The notes: generated by a model not told the origin, from the sequence alone. Shown: positions 31,151-41,214, numbered from the stretch's first letter. The stretch is 64,000 nt of DNA from Limimaricola soesokkakensis (GCF_900172345.1 NZ_FWFY01000007.1:62001-126000); one strand, 5' to 3'. A program made the numbers and translations.

Positions 31151-32956
31151 ATGGCAGCCTACGAATACGAGACCCACGAATACGACGTGGTGGTGGTCGG
31201 CGCCGGTGGCGCGGGCCTGCGCGCCACGCTCGGCATGGCCGAGCAGGGCCTGCGCACCGCCTGCATCTCCAAGGTCTTCCCGACCCGCTCGCATACCGTC
31301 GCGGCGCAGGGCGGCATCGCCGCCTCGCTTGGAAACATGGGCCCCGACAGCTGGCAGTGGCACATGTACGACACGGTGAAGGGCTCCGACTGGCTCGGCG
31401 ATACCGATGCCATGGAATATCTCGCTCGCGAGGCCCCCAAGGCGGTCTACGAGTTGGAGCATTACGGAGTGCCCTTCTCGCGCACCGAGGAGGGCCGGAT
31501 CTACCAGCGCCCCTTCGGTGGCCACACCACCGAGTACGGCGAGGGCCCGCCGGTGCAGCGCACCTGCGCCGCCGCCGACCGCACCGGCCACGCGATTCTG
31601 CACACGCTCTATGGCCAGTCGCTCAAGCAGAAGGCCGAGTTCTACATCGAGTATTTCGCCATCGACCTGCTGATGGACGATGACGGCACCTGCCGCGGCG
31701 TTCTGGCGTGGAAACTCGACGACGGCACGATGCACGTCTTCGCCGCCAAGACCGTGGTTCTGGCGACCGGCGGCTACGGACGGGCCTACTTCTCCGCAAC
31801 CTCGGCCCATACCTGCACCGGTGACGGCGGCGGCATGGTGGCGCGGGCCGGACTGCCGCTGCAGGACATGGAGTTCGTGCAGTTCCACCCGACCGGCATC
31901 TATGGCGCGGGCTGCCTGATCACCGAAGGCGCGCGCGGCGAAGGCGGCTATCTCACCAACTCCGAGGGCGAGCGCTTCATGGAGCGCTACGCGCCGACCT
32001 ACAAGGATCTCGCCTCGCGCGACGTGGTCTCGCGCTGCATGACCATGGAGATCCGCGAGGGCCGCGGCGTCGGCAAGGATGGCGACCACATCCACCTGCA
32101 CCTCAACCATCTGCCGCCCGAGACCCTGGCCGAGCGCCTGCCCGGCATCTCGGAATCGGCGCGCATCTTCGCGGGCGTCGACCTGACGAAAGAGCCGATC
32201 CCGGTGCTGCCGACCGTGCATTACAACATGGGCGGCATCCCCACGAACTACTGGGGCGAGGTGCTCAATCCGACGGCCGAGAACCCCGACGCGGTGACGC
32301 CGGGCCTGATGGCGGTGGGCGAGGCGGGCTGCGCCAGCGTTCACGGCGCCAACCGTCTCGGCTCCAACTCGCTGATCGACCTCGTGGTGTTCGGCCGTGC
32401 CGCGGCGATCCGGGCACGCGAGGTGGTCGATCCGGCGACCTCTGTGAAGGCTCCGGCCAAGGCGTCGATCGAGAAGGCCTTCGATCGTTTCGACGGTCTG
32501 CGCCATGCCAAGGGCGATGTGCCGACCGCCGAGCTGCGACTCGAGATGCAGCGCAACATGCAGGCCGATGCGGCGGTGTTCCGCACCGACAAGACCCTCG
32601 CGGAAGGCATGCAGAAGATGCAGGCCACGGCGGCGAAGATGGACGACATCCATGTCACCGACCGCAGCCTCGTGTGGAACTCGGACCTGATGGAGACGCT
32701 GGAACTCGCCAACCTGATGCCCAACGCGCTGGCTACCATCACCGCCGCGGAGGCGCGCAAGGAAAGCCGCGGCGCTCATGCGCACGAGGATTATCCTGAT
32801 CGGGACGACGAGAACTGGCGCAAGCATTCCCTCGCCTGGATCGAGGGCAACACCGCGCGGCTCGACTATCGCCCGGTGCATCTCGACCCGCTGACCAAGG
32901 CGGAAGAGGGCGGCATCGATCTCAAGAAGATCGCGCCCAAGGCGCGGGTCTACTGA
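31151..32956 (+). CDS. sdhA: succinate dehydrogenase flavoprotein subunit
   Basis: The 601-residue FAD protein oxidises succinate to fumarate. It shows [16 protein letters not shown] (FAD binding), the SHTVAAQGG block with the covalent flavin His, [21 protein letters not shown] (active site), [10 protein letters not shown] and [19 protein letters not shown]. Length and motif order are those of bacterial complex II. Its TGA overlaps the next gene's ATG. Confidence 0.97.
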   Translation: MAAYEYETHEYDVVVVGAGGAGLRATLGMAEQGLRTACISKVFPTRSHTVAAQGGIAASLGNMGPDSWQWHMYDTVKGSDWLGDTDAMEYLAREAPKAVYELEHYGVPFSRTEEGRIYQRPFGGHTTEYGEGPPVQRTCAAADRTGHAILHTLYGQSLKQKAEFYIEYFAIDLLMDDDGTCRGVLAWKLDDGTMHVFAAKTVVLATGGYGRAYFSATSAHTCTGDGGGMVARAGLPLQDMEFVQFHPTGIYGAGCLITEGARGEGGYLTNSEGERFMERYAPTYKDLASRDVVSRCMTMEIREGRGVGKDGDHIHLHLNHLPPETLAERLPGISESARIFAGVDLTKEPIPVLPTVHYNMGGIPTNYWGEVLNPTAENPDAVTPGLMAVGEAGCASVHGANRLGSNSLIDLVVFGRAAAIRAREVVDPATSVKAPAKASIEKAFDRFDGLRHAKGDVPTAELRLEMQRNMQADAAVFRTDKTLAEGMQKMQATAAKMDDIHVTDRSLVWNSDLMETLELANLMPNALATITAAEARKESRGAHAHEDYPDRDDENWRKHSLAWIEGNTARLDYRPVHLDPLTKAEEGGIDLKKIAPKARVY

Positions 32957-33249
32957 TGCGCCCGGCGCTGTTCCTGGCGCTGGCGCTGCCGCTGCTGGCA
33001 GGGGCCTGTATGCAGGCCCCGCTCTCGCCGCTCGACGCGGCGCGGGTCTGCGAGGAGCGCGCGCGCGCCGCGCAGGGCCCCACCGGCAGCGTCAGCGTCG
33101 GCGCCAGCTCGCGCAGCGGCCTGTCCTCGGGTATCTCGATCGGGGTGACCGACGACTACCTGCGCGGTCGTGACCCCTACGAGGTCTACGAGGACTGCGT
33201 CGTGGCCCGCAGCGGTCAGGCGCCGGTACGGCCACCGCGCCTCAGATGA
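32956..33249 (+). CDS. small putative lipoprotein within the sdh operon
   Basis: The 97-residue protein starts [20 protein letters not shown], a signal peptide with the lipobox LAGAC giving an N-terminal lipidated Cys. The mature part is Ser/Gly-rich ([12 protein letters not shown]) with paired Cys in RVCEERAR and [10 protein letters not shown]. It shares TGATG with sdhA and lies between sdhA and sdhB. I do not know a function; the position hints at a link to complex II or simple co-expression. Confidence 0.7.
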   Translation: MRPALFLALALPLLAGACMQAPLSPLDAARVCEERARAAQGPTGSVSVGASSRSGLSSGISIGVTDDYLRGRDPYEVYEDCVVARSGQAPVRPPRLR

Positions 33250-33313
33250 TCCAGATCCATGCGACGACGACCGGGGGCACGACCCCCGGCGCTTTCCCCA
33301 AGGAGACCTGACC

Positions 33314-34093
33314 ATGGTCCAGCTCACCCTTCCGAAGAACAGCCGCATCACCCATGGCAAGACCTGGCCCAAGCCCGAGGGCGCGACCAACTTGCGCAAG
33401 GTGCAGATCTATCGCTGGAACCCCGATGACGGGAAGAACCCGCGCGTCGATACCTATTTCGTCGATGTCGACAGCTGCGGGCCGATGATTCTCGACGCTC
33501 TGATCAAGATCAAGAGCGAGATCGACCCGACCCTGACCTTCCGCCGCTCCTGCCGCGAGGGGATCTGCGGCTCCTGCGCAATGAACATCGACGGCATCAA
33601 CACGCTGGCCTGCACCTATGGCCTCGACGAGGTGAAGGGGGACATCAAGATCTATCCGCTGCCGCATATGCCGGTGGTCAAGGACCTGATCCCCGACCTG
33701 ACCCATTTCTACGCCCAGCATGCGAGCATCAAGCCGTGGCTGGAGACCGAGACCAACACCCCAGCCAAGGAGTGGCGCCAGTCGATCGAGGACCGCAAGA
33801 AGCTCGACGGCCTCTATGAATGCATCATGTGCGCGTCCTGCTCGACGGCATGCCCCTCCTACTGGTGGAACGGCGATCGCTATCTCGGGCCGGCCGCGCT
33901 GCTGCATGCCTATCGCTGGATCGTCGACAGCCGCGACGAGGCCACTGGCGAGCGGCTCGACGATCTCGAGGACGAGTTCAAGCTCTACCGCTGCCACACC
34001 ATCATGAACTGCGCCAAGACCTGCCCCAAGGGGCTGAACCCGGCCAAGGCGATCCAGTCGATCAAGCACATGATGGTCGAGCGCGCCGTATGA
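33314..34093 (+). CDS. sdhB: succinate dehydrogenase iron-sulfur subunit
   Basis: The 259-residue protein carries all three clusters: the [2Fe-2S] motif [15 protein letters not shown], the [4Fe-4S] [12 protein letters not shown], and the [3Fe-4S] region [17 protein letters not shown]. It passes electrons from SdhA to the quinone site. The start at 33314 follows AGGAGACC. The stop overlaps the DUF1989 gene (ATGA). Confidence 0.97.
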   Translation: MVQLTLPKNSRITHGKTWPKPEGATNLRKVQIYRWNPDDGKNPRVDTYFVDVDSCGPMILDALIKIKSEIDPTLTFRRSCREGICGSCAMNIDGINTLACTYGLDEVKGDIKIYPLPHMPVVKDLIPDLTHFYAQHASIKPWLETETNTPAKEWRQSIEDRKKLDGLYECIMCASCSTACPSYWWNGDRYLGPAALLHAYRWIVDSRDEATGERLDDLEDEFKLYRCHTIMNCAKTCPKGLNPAKAIQSIKHMMVERAV

Positions 34094-34935
34094 CGCAGCC
34101 GCCGCCCGACGCCGATGCGCGCCGGGCGGCGCCCCCGGTTCTCGTCTATCCGGACGGGAGCCTGAGCCCGCCGCCGATGGGCCTCTACGCCCGCGCCGCC
34201 GCGACGGCGCAGCCGGTGTCGGAGGTGATCGTGCCACCGCGCGACGCGGCCGCAATCGAGGTTCCGGCGGGTTCGATCCTGCGGCTGGGCTGCCCGGAGG
34301 GACCCCAGGTGGGGGATCTGAACCTCTTTGCCCGCGACGACCTCTCCGAGCGGTTCTTCTCCGGCAAGACCCGCGCCCTGCACGGCACCCATGTGAGTAC
34401 CGGCGACCGGCTCTGGTCGTGCTTCCCGTATCTGCGCCCGATAGCTACGATCATCGCCGACAGCCTCGATTGGTACGGCATCGACGCCGATGGCGCCTCG
34501 GTACATGACGTGATCGGCACGCGCTGCGACCCCTATACGCATCACCTGCTCTCAGGCGAGGATTACGACCGCTGCTGCCATTCCAACCTGACCCGCGCCT
34601 TGGCGACGCATGCTGGGCTGTCGCTGGCCGAAGCCGAGCGCCATGTGCATGACGTGCTGAACGTCTTCATGTGTACCGGCTTCACCCGCGATACCGGGCG
34701 CTATTTCATGAAGGCGAGCCCGGTTAGGGCAGGGGATCATCTCGACCTTTTCGCCGAGATCGATCTGTTGGCGGTGATGAGCGCTTGCCCGGGCGGCGAT
34801 TGCGGGGTCGGGCATTCGAGCGACCGCGCAGCCTGCTACCCGCTCTCCATGACCGTGCTACAGCTGGAGCCGGGCGTGCTGAAGGGATGGGAGAGCCCGC
34901 CGCGCAACGGCTATGCGGGCGGGCACGGGGCCTAG
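34090..34935 (+). CDS. DUF1989 / urea carboxylase-associated family protein
   Basis: The 281-residue protein fits the DUF1989 family often annotated as urea carboxylase-associated: [42 protein letters not shown] and VFMCTGF, with a Cys/His-rich C-terminal part ([22 protein letters not shown]). Members may act in urea or amide breakdown, with unclear chemistry. It is translationally coupled to sdhB, which is unexpected. Its stop shares CTAG with the convergent deoD stop. Confidence 0.75.
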   Translation: MTQPPPDADARRAAPPVLVYPDGSLSPPPMGLYARAAATAQPVSEVIVPPRDAAAIEVPAGSILRLGCPEGPQVGDLNLFARDDLSERFFSGKTRALHGTHVSTGDRLWSCFPYLRPIATIIADSLDWYGIDADGASVHDVIGTRCDPYTHHLLSGEDYDRCCHSNLTRALATHAGLSLAEAERHVHDVLNVFMCTGFTRDTGRYFMKASPVRAGDHLDLFAEIDLLAVMSACPGGDCGVGHSSDRAACYPLSMTVLQLEPGVLKGWESPPRNGYAGGHGA

Positions 34936-35636
34936 GCGAAAGCCGCTTCCAACGCGATCTCGACCATGTCGCCGAAGCTCTGTTCGCGCTCGATCGCCGG
35001 CAGGTCCTCGCCGGTGACGAGATGGTCCGAGACGGTCAGCACGGCGAGCGCGCGACGCCCGTGGCGCGCGGCGAGGGTGTAAAGCTCCGCCGCCTCCATC
35101 TCGACCGCGAGGATGCCGTGCCGCACCATCTGCTCGTGCAGGTCGGGGCGCTCGTCATAGAAGGTGTCCGAGGAATAGATCCCGCCCACATGCACCGGCG
35201 TGCCGCGACGCGCGGCCGCGTCATGCGCCGCGCGCAGCAGCGCATAATCGGCATGCGGCGCGTAATGTATTTCGCGCAACATAGCGCGCGACGGATTTCC
35301 CACGCTGGAGGCGGTCATCGCGAGCACTACGTCGCGAACCGCAATATCCGCCTGCATCGCGCCGCAAGAGCCGATGCGAATGAGCGTCCGGGCGTCGTAT
35401 TCCCGGATCAACTCGTTCGCATAGATTGACAGGGAGGGCATTCCCATGCCCGACCCTTGAATCGTGACCTCGTTTCCGCGCCATTTCCCGGTGAATCCGA
35501 GCATGCCGCGAACCTCGTTGATGCAGCGCGGCGCATCGAGAAAGCGCTCCGCGGCCCATTTGGCGCGCAGCGGATCGCCCGGCATCAACACCGTCGATGC
35601 GATGTCCCCCGGTTCCGCTCCGATATGCGTGCTCAT
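34932..35636 (-). CDS. deoD: purine-nucleoside phosphorylase DeoD type
   Basis: The 234-residue enzyme cleaves purine nucleosides to base plus (deoxy)ribose 1-phosphate. It has [26 protein letters not shown] at the start, RGMLGFTG, the phosphate-binding [15 protein letters not shown] (ribose-binding Met-Glu) and VSDHLVTGE. The start at 35636, with GAGG upstream, matches the family; an ATG five codons earlier is possible. A second, unrelated-type phosphorylase lies at 42990. Confidence 0.94.
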   Translation of the reverse strand: MSTHIGAEPGDIASTVLMPGDPLRAKWAAERFLDAPRCINEVRGMLGFTGKWRGNEVTIQGSGMGMPSLSIYANELIREYDARTLIRIGSCGAMQADIAVRDVVLAMTASSVGNPSRAMLREIHYAPHADYALLRAAHDAAARRGTPVHVGGIYSSDTFYDERPDLHEQMVRHGILAVEMEAAELYTLAARHGRRALAVLTVSDHLVTGEDLPAIEREQSFGDMVEIALEAAFA

Positions 35637-35693
35637 ATGCGCCTCGCTCATTACGATGGGTCAGGCCGGGTCCCGCGACCCGGTATCGATAAA

Positions 35694-36014
35694 TCAGATC
35701 TCGAAATCCGACAGGGGCCGACCGGCCGCTTCTGCCTCGTTGATCCAGCGCGGCTTGCGGCCACGGCCCGACCAGGTCTGGGTCGGATCTTCGGGGTTGC
35801 GGTACTTCGCAGGATTCTTCGTCTTGGATTTCCGGCCCTTGCCGGCGGCATCGGCCAGCTCGGCCAGCGAAAACCCATGCTCGGCCGCGGCCCGCTCGGC
35901 AGCCTCGAGGGCGGCTTTACGCTCCCGCTGGGAAACGGTCGACAAAGCTTCGTCGATATCCTTCCGAAGCTTCTCGAGTTCTTTGCGGGACATTTCGTGC
36001 AGGTTATGCGCCAT
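35694..36014 (-). CDS. H-NS/HvrA family nucleoid-associated protein
   Basis: The 106-residue protein has an N-terminal coiled coil (HEMSRKELEKLRKDIDEAL through ERKAALEAAERAA) and a C-terminal DNA-binding domain with KYRNPEDPTQTWSGRGRKPRW. The GRGRKPRW core is the AT-hook-like motif of H-NS, and the whole matches alphaproteobacterial HvrA. Its upstream region is unusually AT-rich with a GTGATG/CATCAC dyad (36036-36051), fitting autoregulation. It probably silences foreign or AT-rich DNA. Confidence 0.9.
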   Translation of the reverse strand: MAHNLHEMSRKELEKLRKDIDEALSTVSQRERKAALEAAERAAAEHGFSLAELADAAGKGRKSKTKNPAKYRNPEDPTQTWSGRGRKPRWINEAEAAGRPLSDFEI

Positions 36015-36035
36015 GGTCTCTCTTTCCGTATTTGA

Positions 36036-36051
36036 GTGATGTTTTCATCAC
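36036..36051. promoter_or_regulatory. dyad in the H-NS gene leader
   Basis: GTGATG and CATCAC are perfect 6-base arms around TTTT, 22 bp upstream of the H-NS-type gene start, within an AT-rich stretch. It may be an operator or leader hairpin. Confidence 0.35.
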
Positions 36052-36118
36052 CGCTCATTGTAATGAATATTGGAAAGCTGCGAGATGGCTAAAAGTTCAG
36101 GCGAAGCAATATTTTGTA

Positions 36119-37636
36119 TCAGTATGTACCGGAATTTCGCAACGTCACGAGCTCGGCCAGGTCATTCAGAAAGGTCTGCGCCGATATTTCGCCGGCCGCT
36201 CTGAGGTGAACCTCCGTCTGAAATTCACCTTGCGTTGCGTATTTGCAATCGAAACCCAAGAGGCAGAGCGTCGGGATCATGCCGAAACCGGCTTGTCTCA
36301 ATGCATCGATGCTTTCGATCGCCATTTCGACCGATTGCGACGAATGGATGGCGAAGATCAGCACATGCGGCCGGTCCCGCGACACCGCTGCGGCGATATC
36401 GGCGGGCAAACGGCGCGGACCGGGATCGCGCAATTCGACGCCGCAATCCTGTGCCGCGCGCAGCAGCGGCAGCCCGGCGGGTGGCCGCGCATCGAGGCCG
36501 GGGCGAACCACGAGAACGGTAACCGGACGGGCTAGGCCACGGGCGGCCTGCTCAATCGACGCGCAGGCATCGTCCAGATCGCCAAGGTTCGTGACGGCGG
36601 GGATCTCGTGAACGAGCAGCGGTTCGGCCGCGGGCAGGGCGTCGGCGAGCACGCGGGCCCATTCGCCCGTCGTCACCCCCGCCTTGGCGCAGGCCACCGA
36701 GGGACCCATGATGTTGATGCCGCGCTTGGCCGCCTCGCGCAGGGCCAGGAGCGATTTCTGCACCGCGTTGCCGTCACGCTCTCGCCGCCACCGCGCCAGC
36801 GCCTCTGTCCGGTCCTCCGGCACCGCCGCGGGAGGGGGAGGGGTGTCCGCGAGGGAATGGCAGATCGCCTCGCGCTCGACCCGTTCGAGTGCCTCACGCA
36901 GCTCGGCCGCGCTAATCGCATTCTCGATCCGAGCGGGGGCCACGGCATCGCTTCGATAAAGAACGAGATCATCCCGGCGGGCGAAATCCGGCCCGTGCCG
37001 CTCGACCAGCAGATCGTGCCACAGCGCGGCGAGGATCGCGCCGGCGGCCCGATGCTGCGCGCTGTCGCCGGGCATCACGAACTCGACGCCTTGGGCGGCG
37101 GCACGCAGATGCTCCGGTTTCTCGCGCCGCGACGATGCTGCGAGCAGCGCCAGACCCGATCGCAGGGCCATGGCCATCGCGGTGACCGGATCGCCCTGCG
37201 ACGACACGTGCAGCCGCGCGCCCCGCAGATCAGGAAGAACCCGGCGGGTCCATGACAGGGTGTCCGCCCCAAGGTCCAAGGCAGCGGCGGTCGACCAGCG
37301 CGGGGCCGCCGGGGACTGCGCGTCGGCGATAACGTCGTTGCACAGCGCGCCGCGCAGCGTCTCGCGTGCCACGCCCCGGATCTCTGTCAATGCCACCAGC
37401 ATCGCCAGCATCCACGGCCCGGTCGCGTCGGACATGATCTCGACCGGTCCTGCATCGCCATTCGGCAAGAGCGCCGCGAGGTCACCCAGATGCGAGAGGG
37501 CGGGGCCATCGACCGCTGCCATCCCTTTCGCCAGCGGGTGATCGGAATCGAAACCCGCACGGCTCGGCAAATCGGGCCGCAGCGTCAGGACGGCGGCATC
37601 GGATGGCCGGGGCGGCTGGCGGCGGTGATCGGTCAT
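36119..37636 (-). CDS. degenerate methylmalonyl-CoA mutase family protein
   Basis: The 505-residue frame aligns by eye with mutase barrel segments: RGALCNDVIADAQ (compare GTIQNDILKE), LHVSSQGDPVTAMAMALRSG (compare ISGYHxxEAG...), and VQKSLLALREAAKRG...VTTGEWARVL (compare ARATVGEISDAL). Residues ~370-500 resemble a cobalamin-binding fold, but the expected DxHxxG reads DARPPAG, so the cobalt-ligating His is absent. The substrate-contacting YH pair of the barrel is SQ. It may therefore be a MutA-like non-catalytic subunit or a protein with a new role. The start is uncertain; 37672 and 37714 are also in frame. Confidence 0.6.
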   Translation of the reverse strand: MTDHRRQPPRPSDAAVLTLRPDLPSRAGFDSDHPLAKGMAAVDGPALSHLGDLAALLPNGDAGPVEIMSDATGPWMLAMLVALTEIRGVARETLRGALCNDVIADAQSPAAPRWSTAAALDLGADTLSWTRRVLPDLRGARLHVSSQGDPVTAMAMALRSGLALLAASSRREKPEHLRAAAQGVEFVMPGDSAQHRAAGAILAALWHDLLVERHGPDFARRDDLVLYRSDAVAPARIENAISAAELREALERVEREAICHSLADTPPPPAAVPEDRTEALARWRRERDGNAVQKSLLALREAAKRGINIMGPSVACAKAGVTTGEWARVLADALPAAEPLLVHEIPAVTNLGDLDDACASIEQAARGLARPVTVLVVRPGLDARPPAGLPLLRAAQDCGVELRDPGPRRLPADIAAAVSRDRPHVLIFAIHSSQSVEMAIESIDALRQAGFGMIPTLCLLGFDCKYATQGEFQTEVHLRAAGEISAQTFLNDLAELVTLRNSGTY

Positions 37637-37958
37637 GGCAATCGTCCGGTTCGCGGGGGTGGGGCCAGACATGCCATGCCCGGGAAACCGACGCTTCCGC
37701 CGGTACCCCACCACTGAAATTGGCCCGCATTCTGCGGAGCCTCATGATGGGCTTTCCGCAAGGAGGCGTCCAGACCGGCCCAAAGGAAACGCCCCGAACG
37801 GGCCATCCGGCCACGGTTTCGGTGGTATGCGGGGCGATGGCGAGTGCGGCGCCCAGGCGTGATCGAAACGCATCGCTCCCCCGTCCGAAGGTGTGCCCGC
37901 CCCCCAGGCGCGATCCTGGACGCTACCGTTCCGCGCCGGATTGCGGCAGGGTCGCCCC
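37637..37958. other. divergent spacer between mutase-like and PlsB-like genes
   Basis: This is a 322-bp gap between divergent genes. In-frame upstream codons of both neighbours extend into it, but none has a good ribosome site. I see no RNA gene or convincing promoter pair. Confidence 0.3.
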
Positions 37959-39374
37959 ATGTTCAGATCCGTCGAGATCCCGCTCTGGCTGCTGGTGCTG
38001 ATCGTGCTTTTCGCCACGGTCACCTTTGCCTCGCATTTCCTGTTCCCCTCGGTGCGCTGGTTCTTTCGCAAGCGGATGGAGCGGGCGGTGGCGCGGCTCA
38101 ACACGCGGCTCGCGCGCCCGATCGAACCGTTCAAGCTCGCGCGGCGCCACGACATGATCCAGCGGCTGATCTACGATCCCGCCGTGGCGCAGGCGGTGGT
38201 CGAACATGCGCAAAGCCACGGCGTGCCCGAGAACGTAGCCTTCGAGCTGGCCGGCGATTACGCCCGCGAGATCGTGCCCTCCTTTTCCGCCACCGCCTAT
38301 TTCACCTTCGGCACGCGGCTGGCGAAGTGGCTCAGCCGTGCACTCTACCGGATCCGGCTGGGGGCTTTCGATCGCGATGCGCTCGACGCGATCGATCCGG
38401 GCGCGGCGGTGGTCTTCGTCATGAACCACCGCTCCAACATGGATTACGTCCTCGTCACCTGGCTGGCCGCGCGCACCTCGGCGCTCTCCTACGCGGTGGG
38501 AGAATGGGCGCGGGTCTGGCCGCTATCGCCGGTGATCCGGGCGATGGGGGCCTATTTCATCCGGCGGCGCGACCGCGGCGCGCTTTATCGCCGGGTGCTG
38601 CAGCGCTACGTGCAGATGGCGACCGCCGGGGGCGTCACGCAGGCGATCTTTCCCGAAGGCGGGCTGAGCCTGACCGGCCGCATGGCCACGCCAAAGACCG
38701 GTCTTCTGGGGCATATCGTCGAGGATTTCGACAATCACGGGCGCGACGTGATCTTCGTGCCCGTGGCGCTCAACTACGACCGGGTGCTCGAGGACCGGGT
38801 GCTGATCGGCGCGGCGGCGGCCGGAAACCGGCGCTTCCGCGTGCCGCCCTCGCGGCTCGCGAGCGCGGTGCTGGCGCATCTGGGGCAACGTATTTCCGGC
38901 CAGTTCAAGAGCTTCGGCACCGCCTCGGTGGGCTTCGGCCGTCCGCTTTCGCTGGCCGAGTTCCTGGGCGGCGCGACGCCCGGGCCGCAGGACACGGCGC
39001 GGCTCGCGCACGAGATGAAGACGCGGATCGAGGAGGTGATGCCGGTGCTGCCGGTGCCGCTGGTCGCGGGCATCCTGCTCGACGTCTCGCCGCTGCCCCC
39101 CGAACGGATCGAGATCCGGGTCGCGGCGCGGCTCGGCATGCTGCATGCGCGCGGCGTGGCCCTGCCGCGCCGCGACGCCACGCGGATCACCGCCGATGCG
39201 CTGGAGATCCTGCGAAAGCGGGGGCTGCTGCGCGAGGGGGGCGATGGGCTGCGCCCGGCGCCGGGGGCCGAGCCGCTGCTGCGCTTCTACGCGGATTCGG
39301 TGGCACATCACTTCGCGCCCGCGCGGCTTGCGGCACCGGTGTCGGCCGCTATTCCCCTGCCGCCTGCGCGCTGA
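37959..39374 (+). CDS. PlsB/PlsC-type glycerophosphate acyltransferase
   Basis: The 471-residue protein has an N-terminal membrane helix (residues ~8-30). The acyltransferase core follows: block I NHRSNMD (His157-x4-Asp162), block II GAYFIRRR (197-204), block III FPEGG (231-235) and a later VPVALNYD. This order and the long C-terminal extension suit the PlsB-like glycerol-3-phosphate 1-acyltransferases more than short PlsC enzymes. The start at 37959 follows GGCAGGG. The last 26 bp overlap the convergent helicase gene. Confidence 0.8.
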   Translation: MFRSVEIPLWLLVLIVLFATVTFASHFLFPSVRWFFRKRMERAVARLNTRLARPIEPFKLARRHDMIQRLIYDPAVAQAVVEHAQSHGVPENVAFELAGDYAREIVPSFSATAYFTFGTRLAKWLSRALYRIRLGAFDRDALDAIDPGAAVVFVMNHRSNMDYVLVTWLAARTSALSYAVGEWARVWPLSPVIRAMGAYFIRRRDRGALYRRVLQRYVQMATAGGVTQAIFPEGGLSLTGRMATPKTGLLGHIVEDFDNHGRDVIFVPVALNYDRVLEDRVLIGAAAAGNRRFRVPPSRLASAVLAHLGQRISGQFKSFGTASVGFGRPLSLAEFLGGATPGPQDTARLAHEMKTRIEEVMPVLPVPLVAGILLDVSPLPPERIEIRVAARLGMLHARGVALPRRDATRITADALEILRKRGLLREGGDGLRPAPGAEPLLRFYADSVAHHFAPARLAAPVSAAIPLPPAR

Positions 39375-40881
39375 GCTCGAAGGGCGCGGCTGGGGCCACG
39401 AGGTCGTCGGTGTTCAGGCTGTCGCTCGGTTTGGCCAGCATCGAGCGCACCACCCAGCGCAGCTCGCGCTCGGCGCGGGTGATCGCGACGTAGGCCAGCC
39501 GCTTCCATAGCGGCTGCCCGGCCTCGACCCGGCCCATGCGCGAGGCGATCTCGATGTCGGGGGCAAAGACCTGCACCGTGTCCCACTGGGACCCTTGGGC
39601 CTTGTGGATCGTCACCGCCGCGCCGTGCAGGAAGGTGGCGCCCATCCGCGCAGCATAGGGGATGAAGGGCTCCGCATCGCCCTCCTGCTCGATCCGCACG
39701 ATCGAGGCGGCCGAGAGCTGCGGCTCTGGCGCGCCCATCACGTGCAGTCGCGAGAAGCCCGGCTTGCGACCGGGACCCATATAGACCACCTGCGCCCCCT
39801 TGATCAGGCCGCGCGCCTCCAGATCGAGCCGCTTCTTGCGGTGCTTGAGCGGCAGCTCGATGCCGTCGCAGATCAGCGGCTCGCCAGGCAGCAGGTCGCC
39901 CTCGGGCGCGCCATAGGCGGCGCGGAAGGCGTGGATCAGCCGGATCCGCGTGGCGTTGCGCCACACGAGCACCGGCGAGCGCGCCATCAGTTCGGCCTCG
40001 ACCCGGCGCGCCATCACCACCCGCTCGTCGCGCGCCGCGGCCTCCTGCACCAGCCGCTCGAAGGCGTAGAAATCGACCTGCGGATCGGCCAGCGCGTGGG
40101 CGAGATCGAGGATCGGGTTGTCGGCGTCCTGCCGGTGAATCCGGTGCAGGACGTGCTTGTCCTTGTCGGGCATCGCGTCGAACACCATGCCGCCCGAGGA
40201 CTGGACGGGGGGCAGCTGCGCCGGATCGCCGAACAGCACCAGCGTCGGGAAGATTTCCTTGAGATCCTCGACCTGCTTCTCGTCGAGCATCGAGCTTTCG
40301 TCGATGAAGCCGATGTCGAGCGGCTCCTCGCGGCGCTTCCAGCCGGTGATGAAGTCCGAGCCCCTGAGCCCGGCCGCGGCCAGCGCGGCGGGCACCGAGC
40401 CATGCGTGGCGAAGGCGCTGGCGGCGCGGGCCAGCGCCTCCTCGGTGAGGCCCTCGATGTTGGGCTTCTCTCCGTCGCCGCCGAGCCATTCGGCGATCTT
40501 CTCGTATTCCGGATCATAGACCGGGGTGTAGAGGATGCGGTGGATCGTCGTCGCGGGCACGCCGCGATTGCGCAGCACGCTCGCGGCCTTGTTGGTCGGC
40601 GCGAGGATCGCCAGCGTGCGGCGGTCCTTCTTCTTGCGGCCCTCCCAATCGCCCGAGACGATGTCGACGCCCGCCTTCTTGAGCGCGGCGGTCAGCTCGG
40701 CGAGCAGAAGCGTCTTGCCCGAGCCGGCCTTGCCGATGACGGCGATGGCGCGGCGCGCCTCCGAGGCGGGGGCGCTCAGCAGTTCGTCGTCGAGATCGAT
40801 GCCGGTGAGACGCAGAAGCTGCGTCACGGCATCCCAGGCTTCGGCCTGGTCGGAGGAGAACGTCACGGCGGGAAGTGTCAT
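39349..40881 (-). CDS. RecD/Dda-like superfamily 1 DNA helicase
   Basis: The 510-residue protein has Walker A AVIGKAGSGKTLLLAEL, motif Ia APTNKAAS, motif II GFIDESSMLDE, motif III LVLFGDPAQLPPV and a late motif V/VI TIHKAQGSQWDTVQV...AYVAITRAERELRWV. It lacks the N-terminal RecB-binding part of RecD and fits stand-alone ATP-dependent helicases used in repair or fork restart. It is convergent with the acyltransferase gene. Confidence 0.87.
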   Translation of the reverse strand: MTLPAVTFSSDQAEAWDAVTQLLRLTGIDLDDELLSAPASEARRAIAVIGKAGSGKTLLLAELTAALKKAGVDIVSGDWEGRKKKDRRTLAILAPTNKAASVLRNRGVPATTIHRILYTPVYDPEYEKIAEWLGGDGEKPNIEGLTEEALARAASAFATHGSVPAALAAAGLRGSDFITGWKRREEPLDIGFIDESSMLDEKQVEDLKEIFPTLVLFGDPAQLPPVQSSGGMVFDAMPDKDKHVLHRIHRQDADNPILDLAHALADPQVDFYAFERLVQEAAARDERVVMARRVEAELMARSPVLVWRNATRIRLIHAFRAAYGAPEGDLLPGEPLICDGIELPLKHRKKRLDLEARGLIKGAQVVYMGPGRKPGFSRLHVMGAPEPQLSAASIVRIEQEGDAEPFIPYAARMGATFLHGAAVTIHKAQGSQWDTVQVFAPDIEIASRMGRVEAGQPLWKRLAYVAITRAERELRWVVRSMLAKPSDSLNTDDLVAPAAPFELSAQAAGE

Positions 40882-40931
40882 GGCGCGACCCTATCCCCGC
40901 GCCGCGGCGGGGGCCAGAGGTGGGGCTGCGC

Positions 40932-41114
40932 CTATTCGGCGCGCCGCGACAGCGACAGGGGCGGCTCGCCGCGCTCCGTTCGCTGCGCGGCGGCCAGCTC
41001 ATGCGCGGCCTGACCCGCGGCGAGTGACAACCTATTGGCGAGTTGGGGCAGCCCGTTGCAGCGGGCATAGGTTTCAAGATCGCTCAATACCTCGAACATC
41101 CAGCGATGAGACAT
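40932..41114 (-). CDS. small conserved hypothetical protein
   Basis: The 60-residue soluble, helical protein reads MSHRWMFEVLSDLETYARCNGLPQLANRL. The ATG at 41114 is preceded by AAGAGGAGC. Proteins of this size and start seem common in Rhodobacteraceae, but the function is unknown. It may be a helix-hairpin regulator, with no direct evidence. Confidence 0.65.
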   Translation of the reverse strand: MSHRWMFEVLSDLETYARCNGLPQLANRLSLAAGQAAHELAAAQRTERGEPPLSLSRRAE

Positions 41115-41214
41115 CGGTGCTCCTCTTGGCCTGTGTGCAATTCCCCCAAATGCCAAGCTAGCATGAGGATGCGGTCACCGGGGAGCCGCCGAATAGCCGG
41201 GATTTTAACGGGTC

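Noticed and set aside
36119-37636. Calling the mutase-like gene a pseudogene
   Set aside because: The frame is uninterrupted over 505 codons and keeps typical codon bias and a full C-terminal domain, so it appears maintained despite losing key residues.
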